Part shown: piece by piece, positions 1-8,307 of the stretch
How the letters are laid out: every line of letters begins with the position of its first letter
How positions within the stretch are numbered: the stretch's first letter is position 1
Assembly: GCF_001949145.1 (NCBI RefSeq)
Contig: NW_019091362.1
Span: 408,424 to 424,647, forward strand
Direction of reading: 5' to 3'
DNA from: Acanthaster planci
Taxonomy: Eukaryota; Echinodermata; Asteroidea; Valvatida; Acanthasteridae
DNA: 16,224 bases
Translations under genes and position numbers: made by a program
The notes under the pieces: generated by a model
The model's database searches: none
What the model saw: only the letters and a program-made list of their open reading frames with translations
What the model was told of the DNA's origin: nothing

Positions 1-1
1 T

Positions 2-210
2 TTGTTTTTTCGTATCTTCTCTTCCTACTACAACAAACACTTTCCTCTTACTGTCAAATTCACTGGCTCTCCCAATAACAGTCAACCGTGGATCAATCAG
101 TCTATTATTGACTCTTGTAATTTAAAAAATAGACTGTACAGGCATTTTCTGCGTAGCCCTACTGAGGAAAATGAGCGTGAGTACAAGAATTTCCAAAATC
201 GCCTTACGGC
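2..210 (+). mobile_element. LINE ORF2 fragment (endonuclease-RT spacer)
   Basis: The frame is open from the left edge and reads YYNKHFPL, then PWINQSIIDSCNLKNRLYRH, then an FLRSPTEENEREYKNFQNRLT-like run. This is the familiar spacer between the endonuclease and reverse transcriptase of CR1/L2/Jockey-type non-LTR retrotransposons: a Pro-Trp-Ile motif, then a Lys/Asn-rich LYxxFL segment, then YKxxxNxLT. The likeness stops after NRLT near nt 210. The open frame continues to nt 310 with no LINE-like sequence and no reverse transcriptase follows, so this is a broken copy. The 5' part may lie beyond the window. The clade cannot be fixed from this piece. Confidence 0.75.
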
Positions 211-310
211 CACTGAACTCACTGATGTGCCTCTCTACAGCCTCAAGAAATGGCTAAAGATCGTGATCACAAGCAAGTCTTTTATTTCCTATGTGTTGAT
301 CACAAAATGA

Positions 311-764
311 TTAAAACCAGTGTCGGTGTAAGAAATGAACATTATCATGACTTTTCAATTTAGCCTAATTTGGGAGTGATGATGCACAAAATGAGTGAAA
401 CAAGTTGACAACTTGACAAAATAATGTAGGCTTATGTTCAGCATATGTTAGTATGTCATCATGTACGTAGGCCTAGTAGTGACTAGTAGTACATGTACAT
501 CACATGATGTACTGATATGTATGCTAAGTCGTAAGTGCAAGTGCCCTGCCTAAAATTTTGAACTGCTTAAGTTATTAACAACAAACTGTTAGCCCAGGAA
601 GAGTGGAAATCTGCCACTATTTTGTACGATCATAGCGCACCTGTGGTTAGTGGCGCTGACAAGAGTTGTCCTGCGTTCTCTCCCCTGCAACATTCGAAAG
701 ACGCTCCACCCACATGTACAGGGTCTACATCATGTAGCTCAGGCCTAGGTCTACGTGTACTTAC
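311..764 (-). other. Intron 1 of the GRASP gene (part), noncoding
   Basis: This stretch lies downstream of the GRASP exon 1 donor, read on the minus strand. I looked for the next GRASP exon (expected to encode a GLEPFFDFI-like PDZ segment) and did not find it. The sequence is AT-rich with many acatgta-type palindromes, for example around nt 460-515. No gene or RNA is seen. Confidence 0.5.
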
Positions 765-827
765 CCGCAAAACATGGTAACCTTCCGTACCGCCACCTGG
801 CACTTCGACGCTTGCTTTACCGCCCAT
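765..827 (-). CDS. GORASP: Golgi reassembly-stacking protein, first coding exon (partial gene)
   Basis: The exon encodes 21 residues: MGGKASVEVPGGG followed by TEGYHVLR. This is the signature N-terminus of GRASP55/GRASP65, peripheral Golgi proteins that link cisternae by PDZ-domain oligomerisation. Gly2 with Ser6 fits an N-myristoylation signal (MGxxxS), as known for the family. The exon ends CGG followed by GTAAGT, a strong phase-0 donor at nt 764-759. The minus-strand frame is also open upstream to an ATG at nt 1046, but the family start and myristoylation site fix the start at nt 827. The rest of the PDZ domains and the Ser/Pro-rich tail are off the left edge. Whether this is the single invertebrate gene or one of two paralogues cannot be told. 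Recognition of the family is firm despite the short length. Confidence 0.88.
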
Positions 828-2371
828 TCTCAGATAATTCACGACATAAAACACAAGAGTATATAACAAATACACCCAGAAGGTGAAGAACGGGCTAGAA
901 TCAGCAAAGGTGGTCTTGATAGGATAAAATACAACTCTTGATTTTGGTTTTTGAGCCAATAACACTGCTTGCCAAATGTGTACCGTATGCGTACGAAGTT
1001 CGCTCGGTGGTTCCCACCTGCATCTCCTTTGACAAATCGTTGTCATCCACGGGCACCAACCATTTTTCGGTCAAAATGGCTTCCTACGTGGCACTTGGGC
1101 CTTTATGCGGAATTGATTGGTTTAAAGGTGGACTCCGACGTTTTGTATCAATTTTAATTTTCAGTGGTGGGCGCCGCCTTTGCGCTGGGCGCCACCGCCT
1201 TTATTACAAATACAATGTTCTAAATTTTTAAAGTTCAATCTTTTGGAAGGCGCATTCCTTTTTACACCCTGAAATGCCCATAGTGCGTGATTGTTGAAAA
1301 TAATGTTGCCTTTTTAATTAAAATACACGTACATGTAAGTTCAAAATTAACTTACATGGCCCAATTTAAGGTTGCTAATGAAATGTCTTCTATTGAGCAA
1401 AACTTTTCCTTGCGGGATGGTCTTATAAAATAAAATGGTGGCAATTTATAGAAAGCGATTTTCCTCCTTTCCAGTGAGCGCAGACCCTCAAGGTTATGGC
1501 CTATGTTTCGCTGGGCCGACCGCCGAACATATAGGCCTACAGCTAGGTTCAAAAAGGTAAGGCCATCTAACGGTGGGTACTGGATGAGGCATTTTCCTTC
1601 ACCATTAGAAAGGTACAGAGTTGAAGAAAGTGAAAACTTGTTAGTAATAGTATTTTGAAGGCAGACGACCTCAACCCAAAATTAGAGTACAGAGAAGTGT
1701 TCTTCTTCTACACGGGAGTTTTAAAATAATGCCTGCTGCGGGGTTGAATCATGGAGGAACTCCTTCCTCCATGGTTGAATAGAGGGCGCCCAGGCTGGCT
1801 TTCATGCTATGCCCGGCATGTCAACGGTGTCACCCACTTCAGCCCAATTACCGAATACGATTTGCACTTTTCATGGTTCACAATAAAGTTTCAGACGGGA
1901 TTACGGGGAATTCGGTCATGCAATACAAAATCAAATCTTTTCAAATTCGCTGTGTAAACACCACACAAGCACCGTGCGTTTTGTACAATTTGTATGTACG
2001 TGTACACACAACCGGCTCTTTTCTTTTCATGGTGGGGTAGCAAATTGAATGCGAGCCGGGCATGCTGTGTATTGAGCGATAAAAACCTGGCTTCTCTGGA
2101 ATGTGACCTTTACTGAGCCTGGAGATCGCTAGTGCACTCGGTCCAATCGCTCCCGGGCCACACAGGGAGGCGCTGAATTTGAAAGTCAACGGGTTGTTAA
2201 AAACAAACCCCAGCCGTGCAGCAGTTCACCATCTTCATAGGCACTGCATCATGCAATCCATGCACGTTCCCGCATAGCAAGTTTCCTATGGCTCGATCAG
2301 GAAGACTTAACAGGTTCGGTGGCATTGTTTAGTTTGGAATAGAAATTGGTTGACATCAAGTAGGCACAACC
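828..2371. promoter_or_regulatory. Divergent intergenic region between the GRASP and SH3 genes
   Basis: The start codons of two divergent genes lie about 1.54 kb apart, so both promoters and 5' UTRs should be here, and untranslated exons are possible. Short open frames exist in several phases but none resembles a protein. A TATA-like string (gagtatataac) near nt 860 and a gataaaaac string near nt 2080 are present but too common to call. The only distinct structure is the palindrome at nt 1742-1780, described separately. Confidence 0.4.
1742..1780. repeat. Perfect palindrome flanked by 8-bp direct repeats
   Basis: Two 10-base arms, catggaggaa (1750-1759) and ttcctccatg (1764-1773), pair perfectly around a 4-base loop. 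The octamer ggttgaat occurs directly on both sides (1742-1749 and 1773-1780). The arrangement looks like a minimal inverted-repeat insertion with a target duplication, or the footprint of one. An agagggcgcc string follows immediately. Confidence 0.6.
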
Positions 2372-2435
2372 ATGTCATTCCTTTGCCCAAGCGTGGGTCT
2401 GCTACAGTTGAAGCTCAGGAGGTTCACAAGAACAG
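2372..2435 (+). CDS. SH3 gene exon 1 (start codon)
   Basis: The ATG at 2372 sits in an acaaccATGt context and opens 21 codons plus one base, ending ACAAGAACAG before GTACGT, a strong donor. The frame meets a TAA just past the donor, so splicing is required. The final G joins GC of exon 2 to give Gly22. The peptide is rich in Leu, Arg and Lys. This is the least certain exon because it is short, but start context, donor and phase all agree. Confidence 0.65.
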
Positions 2436-5400
2436 GTACGTAAACGGTACTATGAACACGGTGAACACATGGTTTTGAAAGATCAAAGCTTGCACAGGTA
2501 CATTTATTTTCAGTTTGCACCAACCATGCTTCGATCTTGTGTACCTACAGCGTTCGCGTTCTTATGTATTGTACACATGTACAGGTATGCCTGTAGTCCA
2601 CATGTTGACATAACAAATTGAGCACGTCCTCGTTTTAAAATCATGTAACGCTGACAGATCCATCATTTACAAAAGGGGACGCAGAAAATTGAGGTGAATT
2701 GGAGCTCAGTTTTGTCAAGCATGTTTCTGTCTTAAACCGGTTTGGAACAGAGGAATATAACAATTATAAGACAAGATATCCCTTTGAAAAATCGACCCGA
2801 CTAAATAAATACTAAATACTAGATAAAGTTATTTATTCCCAAAATTAACAAGTTTGGGTTAGGTGGAGTCAATTTACTATTCTTTCATGGCGTACACACA
2901 TGATTAATAGACGCTCGCTTCGATAATATTTTATACTGGTCGAGTTGGGCTCCGTTATCAACGGGGTGGGGAAGAGTTCCATATACGGACGCCAGTCATT
3001 ATTCCCTACGGTGACCTATAGTATTATGCTGCAGAAAGCAAAATCTTGTCCAGAAAAGTTCAATTAAAAGGAGGGAACTAAAAACAAGTCGTCGTTTTTC
3101 AGCCTAGGGTTTGCGCATGGGATTGCAAGTGGGGCCCGTCTAGACTTTTGGGGCTTTCGCCGGCTTGGGTCACGGGTGGTTTTTCAAGAACCGAGACCTG
3201 TAAGCCTACAGATATTTCATACAAAACTACAGGGACGGTCAGTCAGAGAACACAAATCAATCTGACTTGACTAATTGAGATTTCTAAAGCCATTTATGTC
3301 CTTTATCATCAGAGGATTTTTACAGTCCCTTCTTATAGTCCCATCCACAGATACCCCTTTTCATTTTCCACGCAGGCCTTGCCACTTCAAGGTCTAGAGG
3401 CCTTCGTTCTAACATCCGAAATCGGGGCACCTCCGTCGCCTTCGAGAGAGCAGACAGTGACGTCTCCATTGCGTCACAGGGGGGTTTCAGCGCCCTCTAC
3501 GGTGAAATTAATTCAGTCCGTCCAAACGAGGAACGAGACGACACCTCAGAGCGCTGTAGAGCAAATTGCGAGGAACGATTCGGTGGGATTTATATCGGTG
3601 AAGGTAGGCCCTACATGTGTTCGTGTACATAGAATGTCAGATTAAAACAGCACAGTCGCAAATTCTGCCAATCATTTTCTAGATCTCCAACTCAAGTTAT
3701 CAAATTCCGTCCATCATTATGCATACTTTTAAAAAAACAGTTATACGGCAATATCTATTTTGCGCAAGTCAGCTTTTAATTTTTCAACGGTTTTATTTCG
3801 ACAACCACAGCTTAAACAGAAGAAACGACTTCCACATTATATGTGTAATTATTTATTACATGTAATCATTTATGTAAACCTACGGAGATTCGAATAATCT
3901 GTTCCTTTAAATCTATGTTATCCATTTAAACGAACGGTTCTATTTTGTCAATGTCAATTTTAAAGATGGAATGTAATATTTAACATTGTCATTTTTGCCC
4001 AGATTCTGGTAAACCTCAGAAAACAGGAAGCAACACCTCAAGTTGCCAACACGCTCCAGACGTAGAATATTTTGCTCAAAATCCCGCCACTGTCCAGTCC
4101 TTTACTTTTTTTGAGGAGACATTTATGTCATCTCAGCATCAGCATCAGTGTCTTGACAAACTGATGGTTGATGAGATGACAAACGAAGGCGCACATTTTG
4201 AACAACGAACCCCACTCCTGTCGAATTCCTCCCTTCCTTCCTCGTCAAGCAAGGCCAAGAGGGCGCCTTATAACTTGCCTAACTGGGTCCGACAGCGGCG
4301 TTGCCTACCACGGCTGGACGAGGTCGATTTCGATATGATCGATGCGATCAGTCTTGGAAGCTTGAGTATCTCCCCGTCTGAGATCGACACTCAAGATGAG
4401 AATAACAACACAGCTATTGTCACGACAGGACTAGAGAATGGGTCAAAGGTCAATTCTAGTCGTGCAAAGAGAACTTACAGTGAAGACTCGAGTGATGGTG
4501 TTTTTCAAATTCAGAATCCTTGTGAAAGCCATCAGACAGGAAAGTTTCCACGCGGTGGTGTAGGAGACCGTTCCACGTACTCGCCAAAGAAGACAAAAAC
4601 TTCGATGTCAACAGATAAATTGGCTTTCCAACAAAAACCCATTCAGGAAAATGTACCTTTTAATCCACCATCGAAACTCAGACCTGCAAAGACAGTAAGA
4701 AAGTCACCCAGTACGGAGAGCCTGCGCAGACGTTTAAAGAAAAGAGAGTCGCTTCTTCGACCAAAGCAGCTGAACAGTAACCTTAGCAACGCTAGGACAA
4801 AGACGTCCTTGAAGTCAAATAAAAAAACTCTTGACGAAAGTAATGGGGCAGTTGACCCAAAGGGCACTACTCAAGTGGGAAGTCTGGTTCGATCCAAGCC
4901 TTTGTACATGCGGGCAACGTCGGAGCGCGCACTGGATCCATGTGCAATGAAGTTGCGGCTTGAATCTTCAATGGCCAGAAAATGGCGCCAAAACGGGGAC
5001 AGGTCACCCCTTAGCGAGGTCACCAACGTCAGCCAGCCGCAGGCATCTATATGCATGCGGATGGAGATCGTACAACGACCAGTAATGCGGGACGAGAACC
5101 ACCGTAATAAAGGCGCAAGAAAGATACTGGAGCCCCCTCAGGGTTCAGGGAAACTGCCAGCGGGGAAGCTGAGGCCGACACCTCAGCGGTCCAAGTCGGC
5201 TTACTCCAAGGATCTCACCGAAACCAACAAGTCTTTTCCTCGTAGATCAACAGAAGTAACAGAGGACTCCTCTCGACCCATAAGCCTCAAGGAAGAAAAT
5301 ATCGACAGCCTTTTCCGCAGCAGTTGCCAGAGTATGCACGATATTTTAAACTCCGATACAGACGTCGTTGAACTAAGTGAACTTACAAAAGTAGTGAACC

Positions 5401-7235
5401 CAAATATCGACTCGGCTCTTATTTGTGACTCATATCACCAAGAAAACCCGGAGCAGGCCCAATACCAAGCCGACTCCTCGGGTCATATACAGCGACCACT
5501 TTTGGTAGCCACAAATTTAAAAGAAATTGATCATCAAGCCACACAACTTCAGCCAATTTCTGAAGAAGAAAATGCAATTGGTGATCACATGGTGAATGCA
5601 GAGACTGATGATCCTCAACCGCCGAAGCATCTCATCCACAAACCAACATTTGCCGACAACTCCGTTAAGGAAGCTCGTATTGTAAGCACAACCAAGATGG
5701 CGGTCAGTCCAAATCCAAATGAGGTAGATGCTTCGCTCGTGATACCGCCAAAAATGTTGAAATCCGCGTCTTTTACTGCACCGAGTAAGTCGAACGAAGG
5801 CAACATGACGTCTTCTAAGTCCACCACAAGATCGGCAACAAATGTCCGCGCACTGCAGACTCCTCTCACTCAACAACAGCGGCGGAAGGTGAGACGCAGA
5901 CCCCCTGGCAACAAAAATGGGCACGGCCATCGCGTTTCGGCTGTGGAAGCATCCAGGGAGGATATCATAGAAGTCGTTGCCGCTATGAAAGTATCGCTGG
6001 ACTCAAACAAAATCGCTCAGGAGAAAAGCAACGAAAGGCGTGAAACCAATTCCGTCAAGGACGCCCTTGGCGACGCTGTAGCTGTGTACGACTGTGAGGC
6101 GAGGCATGAAGATGACGTCACAGTCAAAGTTAGTGACGTCGTCACGGTGCTAAACAAGGACGATCCTGATTTGCTATTTGTAGAGAAACGCGCTGGTGCC
6201 AAGGAAGAGGGTTTTGTGCCGAAAAACTTCCTTCAACGTAAGAAAATAGACTGAATCGTTTTGTGACACTGAATGTTTAAATTAATCCAAAGCTTAGCTT
6301 CAGGTTGTTGAGGTCTTCTAAATAAGTCTGTAAACTCCAGGGTGGTTTCCCTGTACGTCTCGGCTTTACATGTAATCCGACTTCTGGCAATATCTGACAA
6401 CTTATTGATCCAACAACTGCACGATTTAAAAGGCAGACAAAACCTGAGATTAGGCGAAGTGAGTGCATTTTAAAAGATCTACCTAAAATCTAGTGTGCAA
6501 ATTGCTTCCTGTTAAATTGGAACTGTGGATACGACAACGAGGTAGCATCAATTCTAACTATTACCAGTAGTCTTGCACGATTCGTTCTTAAATATTGAAC
6601 AAGCATAACCGATTTAATTTCTTATTCTTTCGTATTTTTCTACAGAAAAACCGACCTCAGATTTTCATCGAAAAGCCAGTGATAACAACTCAGATATGTC
6701 CACTGTAGAAGTTGATGAATCCGTCGACACGATCCTTGAGAAAACAGAGCTGAATTGTCAAGTTGGAAATTCCCAATCCAAAAACGTCCCTCAACAAAAA
6801 CTTGCCACATTTGTTCCAGCCAATCAAATCCTTTCACCTTGCCAAGCAATGAGCCAATCAGGTGACATTTCTTCAGTAGAATGGAGTGACCAAGTAAGTT
6901 GCGCAGAAGCCCGTAGTCTGCATCATCATTCTTCAAGCCAATCGAAGATCAGGAAATGTGGAAGAAGTCATGCTGGTGTGCCTAATCGCAAGTTTAACAC
7001 CAACATTAGGAGCGGGACAAACGCTGTTCTGATTGAAACGTATGTAGTGGTGAGTGATTATACAGAACAAGATGAGGACGAAGTGAGCGTGGTGGAAGGA
7101 GAAATCGTGGTGGTGAACTCGGACCAGCAGCATGAGATGGACTGGATGTGGGTATATGTACCTCGGACGGAGAGGTTTGGATTTGTGCCTGCATTCAGCG
7201 CCAGACCGTTAGGTTTTCATTTCTCAGACGTGTAA
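2372..7235 (+). CDS. Tandem SH3-domain protein, four exons, unassigned family
   Basis: The model is exons 2372-2435, 3376-3603, 4003-6237 and 6646-7235. All three introns are phase 1 with GT-AG ends, giving 1038 residues. Order of parts: a basic N-terminus beginning MSFLCPSVG (Cys5 could be acylated); a moderately ordered segment at 23-97; a long Ser/Thr/Lys-rich, probably disordered region at about 98-785, with a basic RRKVRRRPPG cluster at 724-733; SH3-1 at about 788-842 (AVYDCEA...EGFVPKNFLQ); a linker; and SH3-2 at about 974-1031 (VVSDYTE...DWMWVYV...FGFVPAFSARPL). SH3 domains bind proline-rich peptides, so a cytoplasmic or cortical adaptor is likely. SH3-1 has Leu-Leu-Phe where the ligand-binding Trp normally sits. 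Fly Dlish/Vamana is a multi-SH3 protein worth comparing, but I cannot show orthology. The exon structure is well supported by phase; the function is inferred. Confidence 0.82.
2436..3375 (+). other. SH3 gene intron 1, noncoding
   Basis: This is a phase-1 intron of 940 bp beginning GTACGT and ending CACGCAG. No coding or RNA feature was found inside. It contains a tacatgta-type palindrome cluster near 2573-2586 and otherwise unremarkable AT-rich sequence. Confidence 0.6.
3376..3603 (+). CDS. SH3 gene exon 2
   Basis: The exon is bounded by a cacgcag acceptor and a GGTGAAG/GTAGGC donor, and is 228 nt with phase 1 at both ends. It encodes residues 23-97, including SNIRNRGTSVAFERADSD and GGFSALYGEI. 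A second frame, starting GCC at 3376, is also open across the exon. That frame ends phase 0 at the donor and would not enter exon 3 correctly, so the phase-1 frame is chosen. The residue mix looks protein-like, but I recognise no domain. Confidence 0.75.
3604..4002 (+). other. SH3 gene intron 2, noncoding
   Basis: This is a phase-1 intron of 399 bp with donor GTAGGC and acceptor TTTGCCCAG. It is AT-rich, with a run of A at about 3730 and a tacatgtaat string near 3857. Nothing else is seen. Confidence 0.65.
4003..6237 (+). CDS. SH3 gene exon 3 (disordered region and SH3-1)
   Basis: The acceptor tttttgcccag precedes AT, completing GAT (Asp98) with the last base of exon 2. The frame is open without a stop for 744 codons, which by itself shows coding. 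An internal Met139 at nt 4125 could look like a start, but the frame is open back to the acceptor. The exon carries the Ser/Lys/Arg-rich region and ends exactly at the end of SH3-1, at CTTCAAC followed by GTAAGA. Reading through the donor would add only RKKID and a stop at 6252-6254. Confidence 0.88.
6238..6645 (+). other. SH3 gene intron 3, possibly retained
   Basis: This is a phase-1 intron of 408 bp, from GTAAGA to TTCTACAG. If unspliced, translation stops after five extra residues at 6252-6254, giving a protein with one SH3 domain. Nothing else is seen inside. Confidence 0.65.
6646..7235 (+). CDS. SH3 gene exon 4 (SH3-2 and stop)
   Basis: A pyrimidine-rich acceptor (tatttttctacag) precedes AA, completing CAA (Gln843) with the last base of exon 3. 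The exon encodes a polar linker, then SH3-2, and ends GFHFSDV with TAA at 7233-7235, seven residues after the domain. SH3-2 keeps the acidic RT loop (EQDEDE), a Trp pair region (DWMW) and a GFVPAF motif in place of the usual GxxPxNY. Confidence 0.85.
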
Positions 7236-7379
7236 TTACATATGTACATGCCTTTTTAAAACACATGTAATGCAACACATTGTACCACTGTGGTTTCATG
7301 TTCTCAAAGTTTCAGTAAAACGAATGTAACTTAGCTATTGGTGTTTATGTGTTTCGTGCAAATACTGAAGTGGACTTTT

Positions 7380-7385
7380 AATAAA
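7380..7385 (+). terminator. Poly(A) signal of the SH3 gene
   Basis: AATAAA lies 145 bases after the stop codon, a normal 3' UTR distance. A second AATAAA at 7488-7493 could serve as an alternative site. Chance occurrence in AT-rich DNA cannot be excluded. Confidence 0.45.
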
Positions 7386-7553
7386 CATGTCAAGATTGGA
7401 GTTTGATGAAGAGGCCATCCATTTTCCAACATTTTCATGACTATGTACATATGCTTTTGATATATATCAATAATGACTATAATACAAAATAAAAAAATCA
7501 TTTTCCCTTTTTTTGTACTCCTTAGGCAGGAAGTCCGACTCCAGAAAATAGTA

Positions 7554-7730
7554 CAGTCGAACTGCCTCATTAATAAGAGGTTGTTTGGACTTGGATAATC
7601 ACCTTATTATAATAGGCACCTTGTATTATGAGGAATAAAAACAATGAAAACAAAGGATCGGGACCCCAAAATTTCCTTGTTCTAAGCAGAATCTTGTATT
7701 AACAGTGCTCGTCTTAACGAAGTTTGACTG
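7554..7730. mobile_element. MITE with pogo/Tigger-like ends
   Basis: The left end CAGTCGAACTGCCTCATTAA matches the reverse complement of the right end, CAGTCAAACTTCGTTAAGAC, with a few differences. The 177-bp unit is flanked by TA on both sides (7552-7553 and 7731-7732), the target duplication of Tc1/mariner/pogo elements. The CAGTYRAAC start fits the pogo/Tigger group. It has no coding capacity, so it would have been moved by a transposase encoded elsewhere. Internal sequence repeats the terminal theme (ttgtattatgagg, attataataggcacc). Confidence 0.7.
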
Positions 7731-8110
7731 TACACATGTACATGTACCCTTAATGCTCGATATAAAATATATATATATAATATATGGCCCCCTGATGTCG
7801 AGAGATTGAATGAGGACAGCAAGCAAGGATCAAAGTACCTAAATTAACATAGAGTAATACTCTAGATTTAATTTTCCTGATAGAACATTTTCATTGCACA
7901 ACTTACACAGTTTTGTTAAACAAGGAAGTTCGTTCTTAATTTTTTTTTTACCGTATCCTACGCAATAAGATTTAAAACATACATGTTTTAATATTCACAA
8001 TGAGTAATCAACAAAAATTCATCGTTGTCTAATTTGCATTGACGTAAAAGCAAGATTACCATAAACATGTATATGTATATCGTGTACATATATTTGCAAG
8101 TTATATTTAG

Positions 8111-8228
8111 GCTGCTTCCGAATCCGTTGTCTAGAGCTAGGTCTAGGTCTTCACTCCATTGAAAGTACGTGGAGACGCGTAGACAATAGACCTAGCCGTA
8201 GCTCTGGAAGCCGGTTTCGGACACGGCC
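8111..8228. repeat. Imperfect long inverted repeat (hairpin or MITE-like)
   Basis: The left arm, about 8111-8150 (gcttccgaatccg, then gagctaggtctaggtct), pairs imperfectly with the right arm, 8181-8228 (agacctagccgtagctc, then ccggtttcggac), around a loop of about 30 bases. Arms of 40-48 bp folding this well suggest a short nonautonomous element. No clear target duplication was found, so the class is open. Confidence 0.55.
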
Positions 8229-8277
8229 TTACACTACTAACGATGTCATCATTCTACATCTATAGAGCCTTTTGCGG

Positions 8278-8307
8278 TGATTTGATGTCAAAGATTCCAT
8301 CAAATCA
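8278..8307. repeat. Perfect 10-bp stem
   Basis: tgatttgatg (8278-8287) and catcaaatca (8298-8307) are exact reverse complements around a 10-base loop. No known function; it may be part of a decayed repeat. Confidence 0.4.

Noticed and set aside
630-1046. A 138-codon minus-strand frame as one protein
   Set aside because: Only the part at 765-827 is real (GRASP exon 1). The rest is 5' flank and intron read-through past a strong donor.
5517-5930. A 137-codon minus-strand frame inside the SH3 gene
   Set aside because: It is antisense to an exon that is open for 744 codons and carries an SH3 domain; no independent support.
4125-6254. Treating nt 4125-6254 as a complete single-exon gene
   Set aside because: The frame is open upstream to a splice acceptor and phase matches exons on both sides; the stop at 6252 lies in an intron. 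It stands only as a possible isoform end.
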